Below, piece after piece: positions 46,654 to 57,891 of a stretch of DNA of 64,000 nucleotides (position 1 is the first letter of the stretch; the number at the start of each line of letters is the position of its first letter). The notes under the pieces were generated by a model, which saw only the letters and a list, made by a program, of their open reading frames with translations, did no database searches and was not told the origin of the DNA. The DNA lies in contig JAEHOE010000065.1 in the NCBI GenBank assembly GCA_016858145.1, forward strand, positions 496,001-560,000, read 5' to 3'. The stretch is from Edaphochlamys debaryana (taxonomy: Eukaryota > Chlorophyta > Chlorophyceae > Chlamydomonadales). The position numbers and the translations under genes are program-made.

Positions 46654-49600
46654 ATGCTCGATGGGTTGGGCTGGGTCTTCGTGGTCTGCCAGCTCGCAGC
46701 TGCCATCATCAGCGGGGTCTTCGCGGGCCCAGACCCGAGCCCAATAGCTACCTGTCATGGTGCATTTGCTAGCCTACAGTGGGTTGACCGCAAGGCACTA
46801 AGGCAAGCTGCCCATGCGGTCCAGCGATTGCACGCTGTCGTCGCCCGGCAGCGTTTGGAAGGCCCTGCTGATGCATCTATCCTAGTTCAACTCGAGGACT
46901 GGCTGAAGGGCAACCAGAGTGTTGTTGATACGCACGACAACAAGCGGTTGGCCTCAACATGCCTCACGGGGCGACTCGAGAAAGGCGTCACGCACCAGCG
47001 GCCTGTGGCGAGCATACTCATCAACTTCTTCAAGAGGTCAGCGAGAAGGAGCTCCCGTCGGGGATCCCGAGGGCACGCACCTCACCCGCCGGGTTGGGAC
47101 TGCTAGCTCGGGTGGTAGAGGACTGGTACGGACTGTTGGAGCCCTGGCAATCGGCACACACTGCTACCCAGGCAGGGCCATTTAGAGCCACTGGCTCTGG
47201 CCTTGTGGAGCCCTGACAAGTAACCGTCACGCACCGCTGCCCCCACCCCACCCCAGGCCGTGGGCGGTCCGGAGCCTGGCCGATACCATGCGGACGTCGT
47301 GCAGGGGCGCGGGCATGCCGTGCGAGGTGGGGGGCGGGGGTGGGGGGGGTAAGGATGGCGCTTGCAGAGACTGGGACGCTGGGTGTGTGGGGCTGGTATG
47401 GGGGGTGGGGGCACGGGCAAATGTTTGGTGAGTGTCCCCTTTGCGGGGGCGGTTTGCCCGCAAGGGGTGGTCCATGCGGCTGCACTCAGACATGGATACA
47501 AACCACTGCTTCCTTTAGAATGGCTCTGCGAATGGCTCCGTCAACGCCCCACGATTTGGAGCCCCGGAGCCGCGGGCGTGACGGTCGTGCGAGGGCGATG
47601 GGGGTGCCCGGACCTGGACCTCCGCCTGATCCCACGGCCCCTACGCGGCTACGCCTTGACAGCCCCGGTCCCTCCCCGGTCCATTACCTCTTGTCCCCGC
47701 ATCCCCCACCCCAGGTGATTGTGAACGTGGACAACCCTCACGAGGCGGGGCTGTGGGCCCAGGCCGCCAATGCCTCCGAGGGCACACTGGTGCCAATATT
47801 CTCAGCCAACCTGCACGAGGCCAGGTGGGGGGAGGGGGGGGGGGGGAATCAGAGCGGTGAGACTCTCGGGAGGGGGAGGTGAGGGCATGTGCAGGAAGCC
47901 AGCAAGGCTGGGGATGTGATCTCAGGGGCCCTTCGGGGCCTGGCGGCTAGAGCCATGTGCGCGTGTACGGGCGCCGCCCCCGCTTCCCTCCGCACACCTC
48001 TGGGCGGAGGCTCATGTGAACGGAAACCTCTACGTGCGTGGACCGGTGCGCGGGCGGAGGCCCATGTGGGTCGGAGCCGTGGCCCATATGGCTTATTACG
48101 TAAGAGCCTTCATCATGTGTGTGCCCTCCGTGCCTCTGCCACCTGCTGCCCATCCGCTCAGGGGCTACAACCGGGCCCTGCGCCTCGCCCCTGAGCCCCA
48201 GCCCCCCCCCCTAAATGCATGTGCCCTCACTGCTTCTGCCCTCTGCCCACCCCTCCCCTCAGGGGCTACAACCGAGCGGCCAAGGCGGCCCGGGGCAAGA
48301 TCCTCCTCATCTGGCAGGTGCGTGCATGGTCCAGTGGGAAGGGGCTCGGCTGGGTGTAGGAGGTGAAGGCTGGAAGAAGGGGTATGTCCTCGTCACTTGG
48401 CGGGAAAGAATGCAGAAAGCGGGGCCAAGGCCCTTGACATGGCACCTCGGACTCAGCCCATCGTGCTCCTTAGCTTCCTCGCTGCAAATGCCTTTCCTCC
48501 CGTTCGCCCCGTACAGGACGACCAGATCCCGCCAGGGAACCACAGCTGGCTGCAGGATCTCGTACGGCTGTACGACACGTACCCTCGCCTGGGCGTCGTA
48601 GGGATGAGGACGTACCGCCTGTGCAACTTCAAGGAGCCACATAACAGGTAGCGAGCGCTGCTGGCGGCAGCTGTTGCGGCATCGCTGGCTGCTGCGGTCC
48701 AACCTGCCGCCTCCGCCTGGCACCGGTACGGTCAACCGGGCTTAGTCATCTCGAAACCTTTCATCCCACCTGGCACAGGTACGGAGAGCCAGCCTGGGCG
48801 ATGGACCCCCGTACGGGCGTCAGGTGGACCTACGCGCAGGTGGGCAAAGTATCGACGCCTCCATCCGTTTCACGCCGTTCATCCATTCCCTCCGCTTGAC
48901 TACGTCGTCACCAATCATCCCTGTCGTACGTTATGCCCGTGCCCTTTCCCCTCTCCCCCCCGGATGCATTCGCGCATCGGTCCGAGACACCCCCCCCACC
49001 CCTTCACCCACCTGCACCCCCTCCCACCGCCCTCCACCTCCGCTCCCGCCTCTCTTTCTTATCAGAACGTGGATTTCGCGCCCTACGTCATTCGTGCCCA
49101 CATGTTCCAAGAGCTCGGAGGGCTGGACGAAGGCATGTCGAGACCAGGGGATTGCGGCATCTGGGGGGACTGGGAGCTGTGCCAGCGCGCGTGGGCCGCG
49201 GGGTGGCAGGTGAGAGGACGCACGGGGGCGGGGGAGGGGAGGGGAGGGGAGGGAGGAGAGGGGATGAAACGTGGAGAGGGGCAGGGAGAGGGGCCGGGGG
49301 AGCGTGTTTGGTCAGGGGGGTGGCAGTTGAGCAGCAACAGCCCTTACCGTCGCAGAGCCACCGCATCCTCGCTCTTCACTATCTGCCCCTGTCCCCAAGC
49401 GCTCCATCATGCCCTCGGCTATTGCCGGCGTTCCGCCATTGCTGGCGGGACTCCCGTCGGACGGGTCCGGACCCCCCGCGCCTTGACCCATCCCGTCCTC
49501 ATTTGCCGTCTTCTCCACTCCCCACCCACCCACCCCTGAGGTCGGGCACTACTTCCTACGGGGGCGCGGCGATGACGGTCATGAGGGCGGCACACACGTC

Positions 49601-50355
49601 GGTGATAGCGTCGTGAAGTGCTGGGTACGGCAGCAGCACGTGGCTTCGTCGTCGTACCACAAGAGGTGCGCTAGAAGGGTCGAGTAGTAAGTTATAATTG
49701 TAAGAAGGAATACCGGTGTTATATTGCGAGGTCAAGGGCGTCGGACCCGATCAATGCCGATGCCGAGCCCGGGCGCTGTGCGACGGCGCTGCGATTGAGG
49801 CCTCGCGAGGGTACAAAAGCCGCTGTGCCGCGGACCCTCAAACCAAAACACTGAACTTCCGCCGCCGCACCCTTCCGCCCCAAAGGTACGCCATGTACTA
49901 CAGGTACGCCGCGACCGTGTGCGAGCACGTGTGGAAGCTGAACCTGCAGGTGGGTGGAGGGCCGGGCCCTGGGGAGGGGGGGGGGGTAGAAGGAAGGGGT
50001 CATCGACGAAGCGAGAGGAGTTGCTTGGACACTCAGGCGGGGGGGGGTCCGGCGGGGATGCGGCGTGAGTACACGCTGCTGCGTGGCGAGGTGCGTGCCC
50101 TGCACCGCAAGGGCTCGTCAAGGGGTCCGACGGAAGCACTTCACTGACTGATGCCCTTCTTCAAACCCTCTACGTCCCCAGCCTCCTTCCCCGGCCCTCC
50201 CCCGGCCCTCCCTCACACCTAAGCCCCCCCCCTTCCTCCCCCAGACCTTCACGCTGGCCGGCGACTGCCCCTACGGCTCCCACGCGACTCGCTGGCCCGA
50301 CAACTGCACCCTCGCGTCCGGAGGGGCCACCCAGCCGCTTGCCGGTGCCCGCTAG
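46654..50355 (+). CDS. Secretory-pathway GT2-like glycosyltransferase, copy B, 10 exons, about 417 aa
   Basis: Exons: 46654-47036, 47257-47326, 47715-47824, 48263-48317, 48517-48647, 48779-48839, 49066-49209, 49541-49665, 49886-49949, 50245-50355; phases all match. The frame is open upstream, but this ATG starts the signal peptide (LGWVFVVCQLAAAIISGVFAG). After a helical domain (LRQAAHAVQRLHAVVARQR; Cys pair CRGAGMPC) the GT-A-like core has VNVDNPHEAGLWAQ, GYNRAAKAARGKILLIWQ then DDQ at 207-209, FAPYVIRAHMFQELGGLDEG and GDCGIWGDWE with GDWE at 304-307. The C-terminal CPYGSHATRWPDNC may form a disulphide. Family-2-type proteins transfer sugars using the DxD-like acids to hold a metal-nucleotide sugar; donor and acceptor are unknown. 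Exons 2, 3 and 10 are almost identical to copy C. Confidence 0.85.
48162..48280 (+). repeat. 101-bp duplication carrying a second acceptor and exon start in copy B
   Basis: AG followed by GGGCTACAACCGGGCC occurs at 48162, and the true exon 4 starts GGGCTACAACCGAGCGGC at 48263. The flanks also repeat (gtgccctc...gcctctgcc and gtgccctc...gcttctgcc). The upstream copy lacks the rest of the exon and is a decoy acceptor. Confidence 0.8.
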
Positions 50356-51454
50356 GGCCGCCAGCAGGGCAACGGCGCCGCTTGCCGAGGCAAGCAAACC
50401 TGAGCAGCCGTGAGCCGTGAGCGCTGGCGGAGGGCGGTACCCATGTACCGGTGCTTGGTATGCCTGCGCTTTGCAGGGCACCTCAAGAGCTGCTGGAGCA
50501 GCGTGCCGTGGGAGTAGTGTGATGAGCGACTAGGCTGCATGAGCGCCGTGTGTGTGTACTGTTGCGCACTGGACATTGCAAGTATTGAGTTAAGTTGGCG
50601 AGCTGGGACTTGGACTCGCCGCATGCAGGATAATGCATGGTTGGCATGGTTGGCATGCGCATGAATGAGAACTTGACCTTGATCTGCACTGCATGAGTGC
50701 TGCCGTACGTTGTGGTCTGGAGTGCATTCGGCTGCATCTAGCTTGAGGGGGGGGCCCAGGAGCCTGCCTCCAACTACCGTAGGGGGCGGAGGGGGACAGG
50801 CGGAGGGGGGTCCGGCCAGGTAAGCGGGGGAGACAGAGAGACGGACCTTGGTGAGCGCAGCAGTCGGGCTGCCAGGGCTGTTGAGGGAGAAAGACAAGTG
50901 CGTGCAAAGCAGTTGGCAGCAGCCAGCAGGTCTGGAGGGGTAACGGGCGCTGAGGGGACTGCCCCCATTGGCAGATCTATCGCTGGCGGGTGCAGCAGGC
51001 CCGGCATGCCGACCATCCCGACATGCCCAGGCGGTAAGGACACCCTGGCCCCCCAAGGCCCCAATGCTGGTGGCCCTATTAGCGTGAGGTAGCGAACGGC
51101 GCTGACGGCTTGCGTGCTGCGCTGCTGGGGGAAGTGCCGGGGGTGCTGCGTGCTGGACCGACCATTGCCACGACAGGCAGTCCTGTAGATGTGGATGGGC
51201 CAGCAGCTAGCTTTCCCCAAGGCCCCCCCATGCTCCTCCCGTCGACTGACTATCGACCACTGGAGCTTACCCCTCGATTGCATCGCAGCCTTTCCCTCGC
51301 TTGCCCCCGCCGCTGCAAACGGGCGGACACCCTGCAATCGCACAACCAACCGTGGTGTGCGTCGGTTGGATGTGAGTTAACTCACTCCCGCACAACCCGC
51401 ACTTAACCTGACACAATGGATAATCTAAGTTAACACAGGCAGGGCCCTGAAGCC
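50356..51454. other. Spacer between copies B and C
   Basis: It holds the copy B 3' untranslated region and the copy C promoter. The part just after the stop (GGGCCGCCAGCAGGGCAACG, then agcaaacctgagcagccgtga) closely resembles the sequence after copy C, so the duplicated block extends past the stop codon. No gene was recognised. Confidence 0.5.
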
Positions 51455-54400
51455 ATGCTGGCTGGGCTTTGCTGGGTATGCGCGGTCCTCACAGCTGCCA
51501 TCGGCGGGGTCTTAGCGGGCCCAGACCCGAACCCAATAGCCTCCTGTCACACAGCATTTGCCAACTTGCAAGAGACCGACAGCAAGTCGCTTAGCCAGGC
51601 CGCCCATGCGGTCCAGCGATTGCAAGCTGTCGTCGCCCGACAGCGTTTGGAAGGCCCTGCTGTTGCATCTATCCTAGCTCAGCTCGAAGAGTGGCTAAAG
51701 GGCAACCAAACCATCGTAGATAAGCACGATACCCAGCGATTGGCCTCAACATGCCTCACTGGGCGACTCGAGAAAGGCGCTACCCACGAGCGGCCTGTGG
51801 CGAGCATACTGCTGAACTACTTCAAGAGGTCAGTCGTCTGACGGGGCCTTGTCCCGTCGTCGACCCCCGAGGGCACCCAACGGCACGCATCCCACCCGGG
51901 GTTGGGACTGCTCGGGTCCCTGGCACGATATGGGCCATTTAGAGCATTGGCTCTGGCCTTGTGGAGCCCTGACAAGTAACCGTCACACACCGCTGCCCAC
52001 CCCAGGCCGTGGGCGGTCCGGAGCCTGGCCGATACCATGCGGACGTCGTGCAGGGGCGCGGGCATGCCGTGCGAGGTGGGGGGTGGGGGGAGGGAAGGGG
52101 AGGGGGGGAGGAAGGAGGCATGGGATTAGGGCCGGGGTGGAAGGCCGGGGCCAGAGGATAGGATTCAGCCCGTGTCTGATGTGCGGGGGCGATGTGTCAA
52201 GCTAGGGGCCCGAGAGGCCCTGCTGGGCTCGAATGGCCAAGCTGGGGGTGTGTGGGGGGGGGAAAGTCCCGAGGGAGCCCCGGCCATCGTCCCAGTGAAC
52301 GGTTACTGCAGTCAGACGACTATTGGAGCAATGAAGGTTCTCACCCCGTGCCCCCCGCTTCGCCCCCAGGTGATCGTGAACGTGGACAACCCCCACGAGG
52401 CGGGGCTGTGGGCCCAGGCCGCCAGTGCCTCCGAGGGCGCACTGGTGCCCATATTCTCAGCCAACCTGCACGAGGCCAGGTGGGGGGTGGGGGGGAGCGG
52501 GGGGGGGATAAGGGTGTTCGCTTAAGGCTGGCAATGCAAGGATGGATCCTTGCCCTTTGAGAGAGGGCGGAGGTAAGGGTGGGAGAATGCAACTGGTGGC
52601 CGCTGGAGCTATGTGTCGGTCCATCCGCGCAGCCTGTTTCATCGCTATCCGTAGGCGAAGAGGTAGGCTCATGTGGGGTGTGTGACAACGGCGTGCCCAT
52701 CCCTGTGCCTCCTTCTCACCTCTGCCCCCCTTTGCCCCCCTTCGTTGGCCCTCGGAGGGCTCCTGGTCCTTGCGCTGGGCGGGGGCTCCATCAATGCGAC
52801 TCCACGTCCCCCTTGTCCCCCACCTGCCCGCTCGCTGGCAGGGGCTACAACCGGGGGGCCAAGGCGGCCCGGGGCAAGATCCTCATCATATGGCAGGTGG
52901 GGGGCCGAGATGAGGGAGTGGATCTGGTAGGGTCGGGGGATGAGGAGTGAAAGGCATGAGCACCGTCGGGGAGGGTGCCGGGGCCGTGCTCCCACCCATC
53001 CTGGCCTGGTCAGGGCTTACCCAGTGCCCGTTTTTTCCTTCCCCGCCCTCACCCCCACTCACGCCCCCCCCCCCGGATCGCGCCCAGCTTCAAACACCCA
53101 CTCACCCCCCTTCCTTCGCTGTGCGTTCCTTTCTCCACCCGTCGTCCCTGACAGGATGACCAGACGCCGCCAGGGAACCATAGCTGGATGCATGATCTCG
53201 TACGACTATACGACACCTACCCTCGCCTTGGTGTCATAGGAATGAACACGTACCGCCTTTGCAACTTCAAGGAGCCTCGTAACAGGTAGCGGCAGATGCA
53301 GTTGTAGCAATGACTGATCTGGTCAACGCCGGACAGACGGTACAACAGTTACGGCACTAGTGTTGTGATAAGTTTTCCTCTGCAACCCCGTCCCGGATCA
53401 GGGCTGCAGATCCAGCCTGGGTGGCGGATCTTCGTACTGGCATCAGGTGGACGTACGCGCAGGTGCGCAAAGTTAACGAGAGGTATCGAGGCACGCAGCC
53501 GGCGACCGTAGGGGCTAGACACAATGTGCCCGGCCACCCATTCTCGGCCCTGCCGTGGGCTCCAAGAGCCACGTCTCGTGGGCTCCTCCACTCGCCCCCC
53601 CCCTTCACACACCGGGCAATCCTGTCCTCATCCCCCTCCCCTCTCCCCCGTCGCCTCTCCCCCACGCTCTCACCCTCCCCCTGCAGGTGGTGGATTTCGC
53701 GCCCTCTGTGATTCGCTCCGACCTCTTCCACGAGCTAGGGGGGCTGGACGAAGGGATGTCGAGGCCTGGGGACTGCGGCGTCGTTGGGGACTGGGAGCTG
53801 AGCCAGCGCACGTGGGCAGCTGGGTGGCAGGTGGGGAGCACGCATGGGGCGGGGATGGGGAGGGAGGGAGGAGGGGGGATGGCGGGTGGGGGGCGAACGG
53901 ACGGGAGCGGGGGCAGGGGCAGGGCGATGGGTGCCCTTGTTCGGCGGGGGTGGCTGTTTAGGGATGTCCTTGCGTGCCGTCCTGCCCACCTACTCCACCC
54001 ACCCCTCAGGTCGGGTACTACTTCCTACAAGGGCGCGGCGATGACGGGCACATGGGCAGCACACACCAGGGGGCCGGCTTTGTGGCGTGCTGGGTACGGC
54101 AGAGGGACGTGGCTGGGCCGACGTACCATAAGAGGTAGGCGCATGCGACGGCAAACCCAGGAGATAGAGGTAGGCGTGGGGTGCTTGCCCTCGTTGGATC
54201 AAAGCTAAGGACTCCGTGCGACTTGTGACGGAATGCGAGGTTACATGACGGAGCCCGCTGCAAAGAGCCGCTGCGAGGCGGGGCCACACATCTTTGAATA
54301 GGATTGTCCTCCAAACCATCCAAACACTGTGTTCCACCCCTCAAGGTACGCCGCCGCCACCACGTACGGCATGGGCGTGTGCGAGCACGCGTGGCGGCTC

Positions 54401-54757
54401 AACCTGCAGGTGGGTGGGCGGCCTGGGGACCCGGGGGAGGAGATGCGGCGTGAGGAGGGGATCGATGCGTGGGGAGGGGCCCTGCAGCTCACGGGCTCGG
54501 CGGGGAAGACAAGGGGGCTGGCCCGGGGCGGAAGCACGCACGCGTGTCGCCCTGCCCGCCCATTAGTATGAGTAGTGCCCCCCGATCCCCCACCCACTGG
54601 GCCTGTCCCCGGCCCTCCCTCACACATACCCCCCTTCCTGCCCCAGACATTCACGTTGGCCGGTGACTGCCCCTACGGCTCCGAGGACACTCGCTGGCCC
54701 GACAACTGCACCCTCGCGTCCGGAGGTGCCACCCAGCCGCTTGCCGGTGCCCGCTAG
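51455..54757 (+). CDS. Secretory-pathway GT2-like glycosyltransferase, copy C, 10 exons, about 414 aa
   Basis: Exons: 51455-51828, 52006-52075, 52370-52479, 52842-52896, 53155-53285, 53402-53462, 53687-53830, 54010-54134, 54346-54409, 54647-54757. Signal peptide MLAGLCWVCAVLTAAIGGVL, then AGPDPNPIA. It has the same exon plan and phases as copies B and D. DDQ is at 204-206 after GYNRGAKAARGKILIIWQ. Two changes stand out. The near-invariant GIWGDWELCQ reads GVVGDWELSQ, losing a Trp and a Cys. Exon 6 begins with AADPAW where the paralogues have YGEPAW or FGDAPW. Exon 8 also differs (DVAGPTYHKR). The gene is open throughout, so it may be a relaxed or specialised copy rather than a pseudogene. Confidence 0.83.
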
Positions 54758-55389
54758 CTAGGGCCGCCAGCAGGGCAGGGGCGGTGCTTTCCTCGCCAAG
54801 CAAACCAGCAGGGCACACGCAGAGGCACGCAGCCGTGAGCGAGTGCTGGCGGAAGCATGGCGATGTGCGCGTATTTGGTATGTGTGCGCTTGGCAGGATA
54901 CCTGGCAGCAGCATGCCACACGAGTGCAGTAATGAGCGATTAGTGATGAAGAGGGCCGGGTTTCCGAAGGACTATGTCTGGTGCAAGGATTATGCATGGT
55001 TGTCCACCATGTGTGTGACTGCATGGGCATGGGGTGATGCCTCCGTAATGCGGATCACTGAGCGAGTACCGTACTGGGGATGCGGATTACCGCCTGGGCC
55101 TGCTTGCTGAGCGTTGTAAGGCGACTGATGGTTTCAGAGCCTGCTCTTCCTGAAGCTTTCCTGATCATCAGACGCGTGGCAGCGCCACAAGGCGCCACAG
55201 TTTCTCCAGTTTCTCGGCGCCAGGTGGCCTCCTTTGGGGCTTAGGGTTCAGGGCACTCCCCTCGCCTTGGGCCCTCCTCAGCGCCAGGGAGCTTGAATGT
55301 GAGGAGTTGGCCACAGACGACAGACGTTGTGTTGGGACTAGAAGAGACATTGAGCGCGTGTGTGTGCGGCGGCGTATGAGCCGAAGAGG
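54758..55389. other. Intergenic region between copy C and the Pro/Ala-rich gene
   Basis: The two genes converge here, so both 3' untranslated regions should lie in this 630-bp stretch. No polyadenylation signal and no other gene were recognised. Confidence 0.5.
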
Positions 55390-57416
55390 TTAAAGGCAAG
55401 GTCGTAAGATGAGTGTGGTGGAGCAGCCGTGGTCAAGGGAGCGAGGAGCCGTCGCTGCCGCTGGGGCCAGTGCGATGGGCCCGCTGGTGGCGTCCCCGGG
55501 GGCTTCTGCCTGTAAGGCTTCTGCCCGCGGGGCCGGGGCCGGGGCCGGGGCCGCAGCAGTGGGCGCCCCCGCCGCTGGCGATGCCTGCGCGAGCGGCCCA
55601 CGTCGGGGGTCCCGTGGCGCCCGCGCGCCCCCGGGCGCCTGCACAGAGCCCTGCGCTGGCGGCACCGACGACGGCGCTGGCGGAGGCGAGGACTGGACGT
55701 TGGCGGCCGGCTGCTGCGGCGGCGGCGGCCGAGACGGCGGTGAGAAGAGCAGCCTGCCGGGGCCGAGCCGCCCGCCGGCCATCACAGCGTACGCCCGCGG
55801 AGGCGCGGCGGCCTCGGGGGGCGGTACGGCAGCTGTGGACGGGGCCGCCGTGGGACTGCCGTACAGGGTGCTCGCTAGCCGCTGTAGCATGAGCGGCTCG
55901 GGTGGTCGCGCAGCTTGCAGCGGCGGGGGCGCCAGGGGCTGGGCGGGGGTCTGCTCCGGGGGCTGTGCCGGGACCGGGGTGACGGCTTGGGCCAGGGGCA
56001 CGTGGGTGACCTGGATGGGCAGACCGCGGGTTGCAGCCGGGACGGACCGCGGCTGGAGCTGGGGCTGGGGCTGCGGCTGCGGCAGGTCTGTGGGCACAGG
56101 AGCGGCCGGGAGGGCCGGCTGGGCCCCACCATCAGCCCGCTTCCGTGCCCGACGCGTTTGCACCCCCTCAGCGCTGCCCACAGCTGTCGCGCCAGCTCCG
56201 GACACCGGTGCTTCAGCGCCCAGCTCTGCGACAGGGGGATCGTGCGTGGTGCCTGCGGCGACCCGCTGCGGCCGCCGCTTGGGCCGGGGCTGCCGGAGGG
56301 CGCGGGGCGATGACACGGCTCCCTCCGGGGACAGCACTCCGCTCATCTGCAGCGCGCCTGCAAGCGGCCGATGAGACAGGGGCATACGGGAGGACGGTCA
56401 GGCGCGGTTAAGCCTAGCATAGCTCACGACAAGACGGTTGCATGTAGAGAAAGCGGTCAATCGTGGCTGCCATAGGACCGTCGGGGCACAGCAATACCCA
56501 CCTATCGAGAACGGTGATATGAGCGTCTCAGCGTCCGTCACCGGCGTTGACGCGTCGGGCGGCGTGGTGGCGGTTGCCGGCGTGCCCCCAGCCGCCCCCG
56601 GCGTCGTCACGCCCCCGTCCGCTTCCGCCGCACCAGCCGCGCCCTGTCCGCGCCCTGCAAGTGCTGGCGGCGCCGCCGGCTGTGGCTCCACCGCCACCGC
56701 CCCTGCCGCCGTCACCAGAGGCGGCGGCGGCGGCGGCGGCAGCGCTGCCTCGCCGCGGGCGCTCTCCTCCTCCCTTAGCAGCTGCGACCACATGTCGGGT
56801 CCCAGGTCGGAACCCATGGGCATCAGCAGCGAAAGCGACAGCGGCCGCCCCAGAGACAGAGACATGCGAGGTGACGCGAGCGGCGGCGGCGGCGGCTGCT
56901 CGGCGGCGCCGTCGGCGCCCAGGCCACCATCACCGCCACCGCCGCCGCCCCAGCTGGGCCGACGGAAGAGCGCTGCGAGGTCGTCTGCCTCTGAACCCAA
57001 CGAGGGCAGCGGTGCGCCGCCTGGGAAGCTGGCGGCACCCCGCCCCGAAGCTCCCATGGCGGCCGGAGGCTCTGGCGGCACGGGACCCTGAGCCGGCGCC
57101 GGCCGCAGCAGCGCTGCGGTGCGGGGACCCGCTGCAGTGGTTACGGGCAGCCGCTGAAGCCGCCCAATCCTGCCTCCGCCTCCGCCACCGCCGCCGCCGG
57201 CAACGCCGCCTCCTGGCCAGCGCAGGGCTCCCACTTCCTGGGGTGGCGGCGGCGGGGGCGGCGGCGGCGGCGGAGTAGGGGCCGCGGCGCCCCAGCGGGA
57301 CGCCGACAGCGGCGGCGGCAGGCCGGGTGTGCCGCTGGTGCGCCGCCCGGGGCCCGGGGACTGCGCCGGTGAGCCTGGGATGAAGCCGTAGAGGCGCCGG
57401 ATGGCGTTGACATCGA
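55390..57416 (-). CDS. Pro/Ala/Gly-rich protein of unknown function, 5' end unresolved
   Basis: Two coding exons join in phase: 57416-56502, entered by an acceptor (cccctcag) in phase 1, and 56357-55390, which ends at a stop. Together they give about 627 residues. The exons are stop-free and have good splice sites (GATAG|GTGGGT and TTGCAG|GC). No ATG opens the first exon in frame, so at least one further exon must lie between 57417 and the copy D start. The protein is low-complexity with short conserved-looking islands (DVNAIRRLYGFIPGSP, SEADDLAALFRRPSW, DMWSQLLREEES, RLASTLYGSP) and a basic patch (PRPKRRPQR) that could be a nuclear signal. I do not recognise a family. Such composition can also arise by chance in GC-rich DNA, but the clean splice join argues for a gene. 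Confidence 0.45.
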
Positions 57417-57891
57417 CTGAGGGGCACGAATAAGCGGGCAATAGCGATCTGGGTCAGCGGGTTAACCAGCATGGACGGAGCTGTGCTTCACCTAACAACA
57501 AGGCCGGAGCGCATCAGCCTCGAGCGAAGCTTGCGGAGGACGTTCTGGTGTGATGGCCCTTGCGATAACCCCTGCGCCCGCGGCTTCCCCCTAGGGAAAC
57601 CCGTCGGGGGCCCCGCGGGTGTACGGGGCCCGACTTGGGGAGGGGCAGCTTGGTGAGTGTTGGAGGGCTAGGTTGAGCCCGGGTTGCGCGGCGGCGTGTA
57701 TGCGCCGCAGACATGTAGAGGGGGCGGTCGAGGGATTATTATAGGCGGTCGGGGCCTGTCGGGGGAACCCGCAGATCGCGGGCGGGTTCCCGCCCAACAC
57801 ACACAGCTTGTGCGGGTGCAGGGTACACTTGTCCGCTTACCTCCGCCTCCCAACACTGTCATAAACACACAATGACGATACAACGATAGCC
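57417..57891. other. Divergent region before copy D
   Basis: It must contain the copy D promoter and at least one missing 5' exon of the minus-strand Pro/Ala-rich gene. An AT-rich word (attattatagg) lies about 155 bp before the copy D start and could serve as a TATA element. No exon could be placed. Confidence 0.4.

Noticed and set aside
57415..57441. Start of the Pro/Ala-rich gene at 57441
   Set aside because: The codon there is TTG, not ATG, and a good splice acceptor sits between it and the conserved-looking sequence, so the true start is on an upstream exon.
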